64,000 nt of DNA from Paracoccaceae bacterium (GTDB taxonomy: Bacteria; Pseudomonadota; Alphaproteobacteria; Rhodobacterales; Rhodobacteraceae): NCBI GenBank assembly GCA_026419405.1, contig JANZZL010000113.1, forward strand, positions 1 to 64,000, in the 5' to 3' direction. The notes under the pieces were generated by a model. That model worked only from the letters and a program-made list of their open reading frames with translations, ran no database searches and had not been told where the DNA came from. The translations under genes and the position numbers were made by a program. This document shows positions 11,524 to 19,529 of the stretch, in pieces; the stretch's first letter is position 1, and each line of letters starts with the position of its first letter.

Positions 11524-12336
11524 TCAGGCCGGGCCCCGCGGCGGCTCCTGCGGCGGCGGCGCCCCGCCCGGCCCGTGGAAGGCATGGCGGTAGGCGAGCG
11601 CGACGCCGCCCGCGCCGCCGAGGATGTTGCCGAGCGTGACCCAGAGCAGGTTCGCGGCGGCCTCGCCCACGCTCACCCCGGCCCCGGCGAACATCCCCTG
11701 CGGCAGCAGGTACATGTTGGCCACCGAATGCTCGAGCCCGAGCAGCACGAAGGCCGAGATCGGCCAGAGGATGGCGAGGATCCTGCCCGCCGCGGTGCGG
11801 GCGCCGAAGGTGAGCCAGACCGCGAGGCAGACGAGCGCGTTGCAGAGCGCGCCGCGCACGAAGGCCTCGAAGGCGGGCACGGCCGCCTTGGCCTCGGCGA
11901 TGCGCACCGCCGTCTGGCCCATCGGCCCGTCGAGCAGGCCCGAGAGGGCGAAGGCGGCCGCCAGGCCGAGGCTGCCGATCAGGTTGCCGGCATAGACGAC
12001 GGCCCAGTTGCGCAGCAGCGCCGCCACCGTGATCCGGCGATCCACCGCGGCCATGACCATGAGCGCGTTGCCGGTGAAGAGCTCGGCCCCGCCCACGATC
12101 ACCAGGATCAGCCCGAGCGAGAACACCACGCCCCCGAGCAGGCGCGCCGGTCCGAAGCCGGGGTCGGCGCCCGTCATCACCATGGTGAAGGCGGCCGCGC
12201 CGAAGCCGATGAAGGCGCCGGCGAGAAGCGCGAGCGTCAGCATCTGCGGAAGCGGGAGCGCCGCCTTCGCCACCCCCGCGGTCTCGATCAGGCGGAAGAT
12301 CTCGGCCGGCCGGTAGGCGTCGGGCGACTGGTCCAT
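11524..12336 (-). CDS. Formate/nitrite transporter (FNT) family channel
   Basis: A 270-residue inner-membrane protein of the FocA/NirC/HCO3 family, pentameric channels for small monovalent anions. About six hydrophobic helices are visible. Conserved family features include GAFIGFGAA in the first helix, ELFTGNALMV in the loop that forms the pore constriction, NWAVVYAGNLIG, and GLEHSVANMYLLPQG, which holds the pore histidine. Formate, nitrite and hydrosulfide cannot be told apart from sequence. The ATG at 12336 starts MDQSPDAYRPAEIF, a typical family N-terminus. Confidence 0.9.
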   Translation of the reverse strand: MDQSPDAYRPAEIFRLIETAGVAKAALPLPQMLTLALLAGAFIGFGAAAFTMVMTGADPGFGPARLLGGVVFSLGLILVIVGGAELFTGNALMVMAAVDRRITVAALLRNWAVVYAGNLIGSLGLAAAFALSGLLDGPMGQTAVRIAEAKAAVPAFEAFVRGALCNALVCLAVWLTFGARTAAGRILAILWPISAFVLLGLEHSVANMYLLPQGMFAGAGVSVGEAAANLLWVTLGNILGGAGGVALAYRHAFHGPGGAPPPQEPPRGPA

Positions 12337-12459
12337 GGCGGCAAGCGTAGCGCCGGGACAAGGAGCTGGAAAGGGTGTCCCGCCACCGCCCGACCTGCCC
12401 CCCCCGCGGCCCCCCTCGGCGCCGCCCTGCCCCGGATAAAGCGGCCAGTTCCGCCGCGA

Positions 12460-12518
12460 GTCCGCCGCGAGCGCGCGCGTGGCACCCCACCCCGCCGCGT
12501 CCGCCGCGAGCGCGCGCG
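12460..12518. repeat. 39-bp tandem repeat, two units
   Basis: The 20-mer GTCCGCCGCGAGCGCGCGCG occurs identically at 12460-12479 and 12499-12518. Each copy is followed by a GGCACCC-like tail, so the period is 39 bp. It lies in the 245-bp gap between radC and the FNT gene, both on the minus strand. No coding role is seen. Confidence 0.8.
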
Positions 12519-12581
12519 GCACCCGGCCGCGCCGCCCGCGCCGGCGGGCGGCCCTGCCGGCGGGCAGCCGGGGCCGGATCG

Positions 12582-13340
12582 CTAGAGGTAGCCCGCGGCG
12601 CGGAAGCTCAGCTCGCGCGACCGGCCGATGATCAGGTGATCGTGGAGCACGATGCCCAGCGCCTCGGCCGCGTCGCGGATGCGGTAGGTCATCGCCACGT
12701 CGCTGTCCGACGGGCTCGGATCGCCCGAGGGGTGGTTGTGCACGAGGATCAGCGCCGAGGCGTTGAGCTCGAGCGCGCGCTTGACCACCTCGCGCGGGTA
12801 GACCGGCACGTGATCGACCGTGCCCGAGGCCTGCGGTTCGTCGGCGATGAGCACGTTCTTGCGGTCGAGGTAGAGGACGCGGAACTGCTCGGTCTCGCGG
12901 TGCGACATGGCGGTGTGGCAGTAGCTGACAAGCGCGTCCCACGACGACAGGACCGGCCGGCCGAGGACCCGCGCCCGCGCCAGCCGGTGCGCCGCCGCCT
13001 CGACCACCTTGAGCGCGCAGACCACCGCCTCGCCTACGCCCTCGACGGCCGCGAGCCTTGCGGGCGGCGCCGAGAGCACCCCGTTGAAGTCGCCGAATAC
13101 CTCGAGCAGCCGCCGCGCGAGCGGCTTCATGTCCTGCCGCGGCACGGCGCCGAACAGCACGAGCTCCAAGAGCTCGTAGTCGGGAACCGCATCCGGGCCG
13201 CCGGTCATGAACCGCTCCCTCAGGCGGCGGCGGTGATCGCGGATGTAGGAGGGCAGACGCCCCGCGATGGCCGCCGGCTCCGCCTCGTCGGCGAGGAACA
13301 GCGGCAGCGGCGATTCGGAGAAGGCGGTCGCGTCGGCCAT
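12582..13340 (-). CDS. radC: RadC family protein (JAB/MPN domain)
   Basis: A 252-residue protein with an N-terminal helix-hairpin-helix region (around AAVEGVGEAV) and a C-terminal JAB1/MPN metalloprotease-like domain. The zinc-binding JAMM motif HNHPSGDPSPSD is intact at 201-212, with a conserved upstream Glu in the ETEQFRVLYLD strand. Despite the name, a DNA-repair role is not established in this family. Confidence 0.93.
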   Translation of the reverse strand: MADATAFSESPLPLFLADEAEPAAIAGRLPSYIRDHRRRLRERFMTGGPDAVPDYELLELVLFGAVPRQDMKPLARRLLEVFGDFNGVLSAPPARLAAVEGVGEAVVCALKVVEAAAHRLARARVLGRPVLSSWDALVSYCHTAMSHRETEQFRVLYLDRKNVLIADEPQASGTVDHVPVYPREVVKRALELNASALILVHNHPSGDPSPSDSDVAMTYRIRDAAEALGIVLHDHLIIGRSRELSFRAAGYL

Positions 13341-13443
13341 GGGCGCGACGTTCGGGCGCGCCCGGTGAAGAAAGGGTTAACGCAGGCGCCCCGCCCAGCG
13401 CGCGGGCGCCCCTGCCCGCCCCTCGCCGCCCGCGGTCCGGGCC

Positions 13444-14427
13444 TCAGGCGCGGAGGTTCCTCGCCGAGGCCTTGATCGCCTCGTACTGGCCGCTCGGCCG
13501 GAAGCGCCAGAGATACTCCGGCAGGACCGCGTCCATCGCCGTCGGCGCGATGCCGAGGTCGGCAAGGCCCTTCGCCCCGGGGGAGACGACGTTGTCCTCG
13601 CGCAGGCTGACGAGCTGGTCGCGGGTGAGGATGCGGTTGCGGAACAGACCGAGCGTGACGCCCTGGAGCGCGTCGAGCACCGTCGCGATGATCCGGCCCA
13701 CCCAGAACGGCAGGCCGAGCACGATCCGCCGCCGGTTGATGACGGCGAGCATCCGCTGCATCAGCTCGCGGAAGGTGGCGACATCGGGGCCGCCCAGCTC
13801 GTAGACCCCCGGTTCCGCCCGGCCGAGCACGCCGGCCACGGCGGCCTGGGCCACGTCATCGACATAGACCGGCTGGAACCGGGTGCCGGCGCCGACGATC
13901 GGCAGCACCGGGCCGAGCCGCGCCATGGCCGCGAAGCGGTTGAAGAACTGGTCCTCGGGCCCGAAGACGACCGAGGGGCGCAGGATCACCGCGCCCGGGA
14001 AATGCGCGCGCACCGCCGCCTCGCCCCGGCCCTTCGAGCGCGCATAGAGGCTGCGGCCCTCGGGGTCCGCGCCGATCGCCGAGATGTGGACGAGATGGCT
14101 CACGCCCTCCTCGGCGGCGATCCGGGCGATCCGCGCGGCGCCCTGGTGCTGGACCGCCTCGAAGTTGTTCGCGCCCCCGCGGTCGAAGGTGCCGACGCAG
14201 TTGACCACCGCGTCCGCCGTCCGCATCGCCGCGCGCACCGAGGCGTCGTCGCGGATGTTGCAGAACACCGGCTCGACCTGGCCGACCACGCCGTAGGGCC
14301 TGACGAACAGCGCCTCGTTCGGGCGGCGCACGGCGACGCGGACGCGCCAGCCCTCCCTGGCCATCCGCCGGGCGATGTAGCGGCCGACGAAGCCGGAGCC
14401 GCCGTAGATGGTGACGAGCTTCGACAT
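13444..14427 (-). CDS. Complex I NDUFA9-subunit-like NAD(P)-binding protein
   Basis: A 327-residue short-chain-dehydrogenase-like protein with the Rossmann motif [15 protein letters not shown] at the N-terminus. It matches the atypical SDR subfamily of mitochondrial NDUFA9 and its alphaproteobacterial relatives ([48 protein letters not shown]). The active-site Tyr/Lys pair is YARSK. In complex I the orthologue binds NADPH as an accessory subunit; whether this protein joins complex I here is inferred. The start ATG follows AGGAG on the coding strand. Longer upstream frames are unsupported. Confidence 0.85.
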   Translation of the reverse strand: MSKLVTIYGGSGFVGRYIARRMAREGWRVRVAVRRPNEALFVRPYGVVGQVEPVFCNIRDDASVRAAMRTADAVVNCVGTFDRGGANNFEAVQHQGAARIARIAAEEGVSHLVHISAIGADPEGRSLYARSKGRGEAAVRAHFPGAVILRPSVVFGPEDQFFNRFAAMARLGPVLPIVGAGTRFQPVYVDDVAQAAVAGVLGRAEPGVYELGGPDVATFRELMQRMLAVINRRRIVLGLPFWVGRIIATVLDALQGVTLGLFRNRILTRDQLVSLREDNVVSPGAKGLADLGIAPTAMDAVLPEYLWRFRPSGQYEAIKASARNLRA

Positions 14428-14519
14428 GGGGGCTCTCCTCGCGGTGCGGGCCTTGCGCTGGCGCCTCAATAGCGGCGTGCGCCGGGCCGGGCAAGGCGCA
14501 TCGGCCGCCCGTGCCGCGG

Positions 14520-14567
14520 CCCGGAGATGCGCCCGGTGACGCGCCCGGAGATGCGCCCGGTGACGGG
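14520..14567. repeat. 24-bp tandem repeat, two units plus a partial third
   Basis: CCCGGAGATGCGCCCGGTGACGCG (14520-14543) is repeated at 14544-14567 with one difference. A truncated third copy (CCGGTGACGGGG) follows to about 14580. It sits between the NDUFA9-like gene and tRNA-Leu, immediately upstream of the candidate tRNA promoter. Confidence 0.8.
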
Positions 14568-14584
14568 GCCGGTGACGGGGCCCG

Positions 14585-14613
14585 TTGACAGCGCCCCGGG
14601 GGCGGAGTAAGCC
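14585..14613 (+). promoter_or_regulatory. Candidate sigma-70 promoter of tRNA-Leu
   Basis: A perfect -35 hexamer TTGACA lies at 14585-14590. With a 17-bp spacer the -10 is TAAGCC (14608-14613), a weak match as is common in GC-rich alphaproteobacteria. The distance to the tRNA 5' end is 17 bp. Support rests mainly on the consensus -35 and position. Confidence 0.45.
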
Positions 14614-14630
14614 CCGCCTTCGCACCCTGT

Positions 14631-14715
14631 GCCCAGGTGGCGGAATTGGTAGACGCGCACGGTTCAGGTCCGTGTGCCGCAAGGCGTGGAGGTTCGAGTC
14701 CTCTCCTGGGCACCA
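14631..14715 (+). tRNA. tRNA-Leu (anticodon CAG)
   Basis: The acceptor stem GCCCAGG (14631-14637) pairs with CCTGGGC (14705-14711), followed by discriminator A and an encoded CCA. The anticodon arm is CACGG-TTCAGGT-CCGTG with CAG at positions 34-36, which reads CUG leucine codons. The T-arm GGTTCGAGTCC is canonical. A long variable arm (TGCCGCAAGGCGT) marks a class II tRNA, as expected for leucine. Confidence 0.97.
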
Positions 14716-14740
14716 CCCCCTCCACCGCGAGGAGGGAAGG

Positions 14741-15355
14741 ATGACCGTCCACCTGCACCGCAACGACCTTCCCGAGGGGCTGGACCTCGGCCCCGTCGTC
14801 GCCGTCGATACCGAGACGATGGGCCTCGTGCCCGGCCGCGACCGGCTGTGCCTGGTGCAGCTTTCGGCCGGCGACGGCACCGCGCATCTGGTCCAGGTCG
14901 CGCCGGGCCAGCGCGAGGCCCCGCGGCTCTGCCGGCTCTTGGCCGACCCCGGCACGCTCAAGATCTTCCACTTCGCCCGCTTCGACATCGCCGCGCTCCA
15001 GGCCGCCTTCGGCGTGGTCACGCGGCCGGTCTGGTGCACCAAGATCGCCTCGCGGCTGACGCGGACCTACACCGACAAGCACGGGCTGAAGTACCTGGCG
15101 CAGGAACTGCTGGGCATCGACCTGTCGAAGCAGCAGCAGTCCTCCGACTGGGGCGCCGAGGAGCTCTCCGAGGCGCAGCTCGCCTATGCGGCCTCCGACG
15201 TGCTCCACCTGCACCGGATCAAGGCCGAGCTGGAGCGGCGGCTGGCGCGCGAGGGGCGCGCGGCGATCGCCCAGGCCTGCTTCGACTTCCTGCCCGCGCG
15301 CGCCGCGCTCGACCTCGCCGGCTGGCCCGAGACCGACATCTTCGCCCATTCATGA
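14741..15355 (+). CDS. rnd: Ribonuclease D, short form
   Basis: A 204-residue 3'-5' exonuclease that trims tRNA and other small RNA precursors; it starts 25 bp after a tRNA gene. The DEDD-type motifs are present: [10 protein letters not shown] (Exo I), [11 protein letters not shown] (Exo II) and [13 protein letters not shown] (Exo III with Tyr). The protein ends after the catalytic domain and has no HRDC domains, unlike the E. coli enzyme of about 375 residues. Short forms like this are common in alphaproteobacteria. GGAGGGAAGG precedes the start, and its stop overlaps the kdsD start (ATGA). Confidence 0.9.
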   Translation: MTVHLHRNDLPEGLDLGPVVAVDTETMGLVPGRDRLCLVQLSAGDGTAHLVQVAPGQREAPRLCRLLADPGTLKIFHFARFDIAALQAAFGVVTRPVWCTKIASRLTRTYTDKHGLKYLAQELLGIDLSKQQQSSDWGAEELSEAQLAYAASDVLHLHRIKAELERRLAREGRAAIAQACFDFLPARAALDLAGWPETDIFAHS

Positions 15356-16317
15356 GCCGCGACGCCTTCCTCGCCACCGCCCGCCGCGTGATCGCCCGCG
15401 AGGCCGAGGCGCTCGCGGCGCTCGGCCCGGCGCTGGGTGAGAGCTTCGCCGACGCGGTGGAGCTGATCCTCGCGGCCGAGGGGCGCGTCATCGTCTCGGG
15501 CATGGGCAAGTCGGGCCACATCGGCCGCAAGATCGCCGCCTCGCTCGCCTCGACGGGCACGCCGGCGCATTTCGTCCCCCCCGCCGAGGCCAGCCACGGC
15601 GACCTCGGGATGCTGGCGCAGGGCGACGTGGTGCTGATGCTCTCGAACTCGGGCGAGACGCCGGAACTCGCCGACATGATCGCGCATACCCGGCGCTTCG
15701 GGATCCCGCTGATCGGGGTCGCCGGGCGGGCGGACTCGACGCTGATCCGGCGCGCCGACGTGGGCATCGTGCTGCCGGACGTCCCCGAGGCCTGCGAGAC
15801 CGGATTCGTGCCGACGACCTCCACCACGATGACGCTGGCGCTCGGCGATGCGCTCGCCGTGGCGCTGATGGAGCACCGCCGCTTCACGCCGGAGCGGTTC
15901 CGCGCCTTCCACCCCGGCGGCCGGCTCGGGGCACGGCTGCAGACCGTGGCCGACCTGATGCATTCGGGCGACGCGATGCCGCTGGTGCCGGCCGGCACGC
16001 CGATGAGCGAGGCGCTCCTCGCCATCACGCGCAAGGGCTTCGGGGTGGTCGGCGTGACGGCGCCTGACGGCAGCCTGGCGGGAATCGTGACCGACGGCGA
16101 CCTCCGGCGGCACATGGAGGGGCTGCTCGGCCGCACCGTCGACGAGGTGATGACGCCGACCCCCCGCACCATCGGCCCGGGGGCGCTGGCCGAGGAGGCG
16201 CTGGCCGAGATGAACGCGCGCAAGATCACCTGCCTGTTCGTGGTGGACCCCGCCGGAAGCCGCAACGCGGTGGGCATCCTGCACATCCACGACTGCCTGC
16301 GCGCCGGCATCGCATGA
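15352..16317 (+). CDS. kdsD: Arabinose-5-phosphate isomerase (KpsF/GutQ family)
   Basis: Interconverts ribulose 5-phosphate and arabinose 5-phosphate, the first committed step to Kdo for LPS and capsule. The 321-residue protein has an N-terminal SIS domain (GMGKSGHIGRKIAASLASTGTPA; SNSGETPEL phosphate-binding loop) and two C-terminal CBS domains (about 205-321). Start and stop overlap both neighbours by 4 bp (rnd upstream, lptC downstream), so translation is coupled. Its location before lptCAB is the standard proteobacterial order. Confidence 0.93.
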   Translation: MSRDAFLATARRVIAREAEALAALGPALGESFADAVELILAAEGRVIVSGMGKSGHIGRKIAASLASTGTPAHFVPPAEASHGDLGMLAQGDVVLMLSNSGETPELADMIAHTRRFGIPLIGVAGRADSTLIRRADVGIVLPDVPEACETGFVPTTSTTMTLALGDALAVALMEHRRFTPERFRAFHPGGRLGARLQTVADLMHSGDAMPLVPAGTPMSEALLAITRKGFGVVGVTAPDGSLAGIVTDGDLRRHMEGLLGRTVDEVMTPTPRTIGPGALAEEALAEMNARKITCLFVVDPAGSRNAVGILHIHDCLRAGIA

Positions 16318-16928
16318 GACCGGTGCAGGGCGGTGCCTATTCCCGCTTCGTCGCCTGGGCGAAGATCCTGCTGCCGCTCGCGGCGCTCGCCCTCATGGCG
16401 ACGCTGTTCCTGATCGCCCGGCAGATCGACCCCGAGGCGGCGATCCCCTTCGCCGAGGTCGATGTGGAGCGCTTCGCCCGCGAGGCGCGGATCGGCGGGC
16501 CGGAGGTCTCGGGGGTCACGTCCGACGGCACCGTCGTGTCGATCTCGGCCGCCGCCGCCCGCCCCGACCCCGAGGTGCCGGGGCGGATGACCGCCGAGCG
16601 GCTGGCGGCGCGCTTCCAGATCCCCGACGGCAGCCGGATCGAGGCCCGCGCCGCGACCGGAACGGTGGACAGCGGCGCGCAGCGCCTGACGCTGGAGGAC
16701 GGGGTGGAGATCAGCACCTCGACCGGCTACCGGATCGCCGCCCGGGCGCTCACGGCGGGCCTCGGCGAGACCGCTCTCGCCTCGGAGGGGGCGGTCACGG
16801 CCGAGGGGCCGCCCGGCCGGATCGAGGCCGGCGCCATGGCCGTGACGCGCCGGAAGGATGCCGCCGGCGCGACCTACCTTCTGGTTTTCAAGGATGGCGT
16901 GAAGCTGGTATACCAGCCCCCGGAGTAG
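16314..16928 (+). CDS. lptC: LPS export ABC transporter periplasmic protein LptC
   Basis: A 204-residue bitopic inner-membrane protein with one N-terminal transmembrane segment (about 15-35, ILLPLAALALMATLFLIA) followed by a periplasmic beta-jellyroll domain. It passes lipopolysaccharide from LptB2FG to LptA. Sequence conservation is low in this family, so the call also depends on position between kdsD and lptA and on the LptC-type strand pattern ending in VFKDGVKLVYQPPE. Confidence 0.88.
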   Translation: MRPVQGGAYSRFVAWAKILLPLAALALMATLFLIARQIDPEAAIPFAEVDVERFAREARIGGPEVSGVTSDGTVVSISAAAARPDPEVPGRMTAERLAARFQIPDGSRIEARAATGTVDSGAQRLTLEDGVEISTSTGYRIAARALTAGLGETALASEGAVTAEGPPGRIEAGAMAVTRRKDAAGATYLLVFKDGVKLVYQPPE

Positions 16929-16937
16929 AGGCAGGGC

Positions 16938-17441
16938 ATGGGTCCGACACGCTTCCTGATGGCGGCCGTGGCCGCGGCGGCCGTGGCCGGCATGGCTGCC
17001 GCCCAGGGCACCTCGGTGCCCTTCGGCGTGTTCCGCCAGGACACCTCGCTGCCGGTCGAGGTCAACGCCGACCAGCTTGCCGTGGACCAGGCCGACGGGG
17101 CGGCGGTGTTCAGCGGCAACGTCACGGTGGCGCAGGGCGAGATGCGGCTGTCGGCCGGCGAGGTGCGGGTGCACTACGCCCGGGGCGAGGACGGGGCGAA
17201 CCGCATCGACCGCCTGGAGGCGACCGGCGGGGTCACGGTGGTGAGCGGCCGCGATGCCGCCGAGGCGCGCGAGGCGCTCTATACCCTTGCCTCGGGCGTG
17301 ATCGTGCTGACCGGCGACGTGCTGCTGACCCAGGGCGCCAACACGCTGAGCGCGCAGAAGATGACCGTGAACCTCACCGAGGGGACGGGCCTGCTCGAGG
17401 GGGGCGTGCGCACCATCTTCCAGCCCGGTGCGGGCCCGTGA
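16938..17441 (+). CDS. lptA: LPS transport periplasmic protein LptA
   Basis: A 167-residue periplasmic OstA-like protein forming the LPS bridge across the periplasm. It has a signal peptide (MGPTRFLMAAVAAAAVAGMAAAQG) and the repeating beta-strand pattern of the family: VEVNADQLAVDQADGAAVFSG, then VTVAQGEMRLSAGEV and later VLLTQGANTLSAQKM. It starts 9 bp after lptC, and its stop overlaps lptB by 4 bp. Confidence 0.92.
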   Translation: MGPTRFLMAAVAAAAVAGMAAAQGTSVPFGVFRQDTSLPVEVNADQLAVDQADGAAVFSGNVTVAQGEMRLSAGEVRVHYARGEDGANRIDRLEATGGVTVVSGRDAAEAREALYTLASGVIVLTGDVLLTQGANTLSAQKMTVNLTEGTGLLEGGVRTIFQPGAGP

Positions 17442-18199
17442 CCGCCGCGCCCGGCCTGACGGTCGCCCCCGGCGACGCCGGCCTCCGGGTCGTCTCGCTC
17501 CGCAAGAGCTACAGGCGCCGCCCGGTGATCCGCGACGTGTCGCTGACCCTCGGCCGGGGCGAGGTCGTGGCGCTGCTCGGGCCGAACGGCTCGGGCAAGA
17601 CCACTTGCTTCTACTGCATCGCCGGGCTGATCACCCCCGAGGGCGGGCAGGTGATCATCGACGGGCAGGAGGTCACGCTGCTGCCGATGTACCGCCGTGC
17701 CAGGCGCGGCATCGGCTACCTGCCGCAGGAGGTCTCGATCTTCCGCGGCCTGAGCGTCGAGGACAACATCCTCGCCATCCTCGAGATCGTCGAGCGCGAC
17801 CCGCACAAGCGGCGCGAGCGGCTCGAGGAGCTGCTCAGCGAGTTCTCCATCGAGCATCTGCGCCGCGCGCCCTCGGTCTCGCTCTCGGGCGGGGAACGGC
17901 GCCGGGTCGAGATCGCCCGCTGCCTCGCGGCCGATCCCAAGTATCTTCTCCTCGACGAGCCCTTCGCCGGGGTGGATCCGATCGCCGTGGCCGAGATCCG
18001 CGGGCTGGTGCACGACCTCAAGACCCGCGGCATCGGCGTGCTCATCACCGACCACAACGTGCGCGAGACGCTCGAGATCGTCGATCGCGCCTACATCCTG
18101 CATGACGGCATCGTGCTGATGAGCGGCACGCCCGACGAGGTGGTGCGCGACGAGAACGTGCGGCGCGTCTACCTCGGCCGCAGCTTCCGCATCGGTTGA
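17438..18199 (+). CDS. lptB: LPS export ABC transporter ATP-binding protein LptB
   Basis: A 253-residue cytosolic ATPase powering LPS extraction with LptF/LptG, which are not in this window. Walker A is GPNGSGKTT, the Q-loop region is YLPQEVSIFRGLSVEDN, the signature is LSGGERRRVEIARC and Walker B is YLLLDEPFAGVDP, with the switch His in DHNVRETL. The GTG start gives the overlap GTGA with lptA. The N-terminal stretch before VVSLRKSYRRR is slightly longer than in E. coli. Confidence 0.95.
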   Translation: MTAAPGLTVAPGDAGLRVVSLRKSYRRRPVIRDVSLTLGRGEVVALLGPNGSGKTTCFYCIAGLITPEGGQVIIDGQEVTLLPMYRRARRGIGYLPQEVSIFRGLSVEDNILAILEIVERDPHKRRERLEELLSEFSIEHLRRAPSVSLSGGERRRVEIARCLAADPKYLLLDEPFAGVDPIAVAEIRGLVHDLKTRGIGVLITDHNVRETLEIVDRAYILHDGIVLMSGTPDEVVRDENVRRVYLGRSFRIG

Positions 18200-18429
18200 G
18201 CGGCGGCCATCCGATGCAGTTGACAGCCCGGCGCGACTCGTCGCCAAATGGCCGCGATGAGCGCTTTCCGTCCCCAGGATCGGTGCAGCGGCCTCCGGCG
18301 GCGGGCATCCGGACCGGCGGTGCCGGCCGAAGGGCCCCGGGCGGCTGGCATTCCGACAGGCACAGGTGTCACCCCGCGCCCCGGCGGCTGCCGGGACGCG
18401 CTTGCGCGGGCCGAACGGCAGGAGGAGCG

Positions 18430-19005
18430 ATGCGCTACCAGATCAGCGGCAAACAGATCGACATCGGCGAGGCCCTCCAGGCGCATGTCCGCACCGAGCT
18501 CGACGCGGCCATTGGCAAGTATGCCGGGCGGCCGACCGATGCGCAGGTCGTGTTCTCGCGCAGCGCCCACGAGCACGTGTGCGAGGCGGTCGTGCATCTC
18601 TCCACCGGCCTGACCGTCTCGGCCAGGGGCGCGGCGACCGAGATCTACGCCGCCTTCGACCAGTGCCGCGAGCGCATGGAAAAGCAGCTGCGCCGCTACA
18701 AGCGCCGGCTCAAGGACCACCACAAGGCCCGTTCACAGCCCGTTGAATTCGCCGGCGCCGCCTCGTATATCCTCGCCGCGTCGGAAGACGACGAGTCGGA
18801 AGAGCCCGGATCGCTCCAGCCCATGATCATCGCCGAGATGGAGACGCGCATCCCCGCGCTGTCGGTCGGCGAGGCCGTCATGCAGATGGAGCTCTCGGGA
18901 TCCCCGCTGCTGGTCTTCCGCAACGAGAAGCACAGCGGGGTGAATGTCGTGTATCGCCGCGACGACGGCAACATCGGCTGGATCGACCCGTCAGGATCGA
19001 AGTGA
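18430..19005 (+). CDS. hpf: Ribosome hibernation promoting factor, long form
   Basis: A 191-residue ribosome-associated protein. Residues about 1-100 are the S30AE domain (MRYQISGKQIDIGEALQAHV) that blocks the decoding centre. Residues about 130-191 are the C-terminal dimerisation domain (MQMELSGSPLLVFRNEKHSG; VVYRRDDGNIGWIDP) that marks long HPF and drives 100S ribosome dimers. GGAGGAG precedes the start. In many proteobacteria rpoN sits between lptB and hpf, but here the gap holds no gene. Confidence 0.94.
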   Translation: MRYQISGKQIDIGEALQAHVRTELDAAIGKYAGRPTDAQVVFSRSAHEHVCEAVVHLSTGLTVSARGAATEIYAAFDQCRERMEKQLRRYKRRLKDHHKARSQPVEFAGAASYILAASEDDESEEPGSLQPMIIAEMETRIPALSVGEAVMQMELSGSPLLVFRNEKHSGVNVVYRRDDGNIGWIDPSGSK

Positions 19006-19057
19006 CCCGGCGGGTGCCCCGGCTTGCCGGGCACGCCCCGCAGCGGACCAGAGGCTC

Positions 19058-19522
19058 ATGCAGCTATCGGACATTCTGAAGCCCGGCGCGGTGAAGGTGC
19101 TCAACGCCGTCACCAGCAAGAAACGCCTGTTCCAGGATCTCGGCGAACTCGCCGCGTCGGCCTACGGGCTCAACCCCAACGTGGTGGCCGACGCGCTGCA
19201 GGAACGCGAGAGCCTCGGGCCCACGGGCGTCGGCCACGGCGTGGCGCTGCCGCACGCCCGCATCGCCGGGGTCGCGGCGGTGTCGGGGGCGTTCCTGCGG
19301 CTGGAACGGCCGCTCGACTTCAACTCGGTCGACCGCCAGCCGGTGGACCTCGTCTTCGCGCTGTTCGCGCCGCTCGAGAGCGGGGTCGACCACCTCAAGG
19401 CGCTGGCGCTCGTCTCGCGCACGCTGCGCGATCCGGGCGTCTGCACGAAGCTGCGCGCCAATACCGACCCGGCGATCCTGCACGCGATCCTGACCTCGGC
19501 CCCCGGCATCAAGGCCGCCTGA
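19058..19522 (+). CDS. ptsN: Nitrogen-regulatory EIIA-Ntr protein PtsN
   Basis: A 154-residue EIIA domain of the nitrogen-related phosphotransferase system, which signals nitrogen and potassium status by protein contacts. The phosphorylated His is His66 in VALPHARI, within the conserved stretch GPTGVGHGVALPHARIAG. The family C-terminus SRTLRDPGVCTKLRANTDP is present. It follows hpf as in most proteobacteria. Confidence 0.93.
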   Translation: MQLSDILKPGAVKVLNAVTSKKRLFQDLGELAASAYGLNPNVVADALQERESLGPTGVGHGVALPHARIAGVAAVSGAFLRLERPLDFNSVDRQPVDLVFALFAPLESGVDHLKALALVSRTLRDPGVCTKLRANTDPAILHAILTSAPGIKAA

Positions 19523-19529
19523 GCCCGGA

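Noticed and set aside
14741-15355. RNase D as a truncated pseudogene
   Set aside because: All catalytic motifs are intact and short RNase D forms are common in alphaproteobacteria, so the length is not evidence of decay.
18200-18429. A possible rpoN or other gene between lptB and hpf
   Set aside because: No open frame of credible length or motif on either strand; only a TTGACA-like box at 18220 with no convincing -10.
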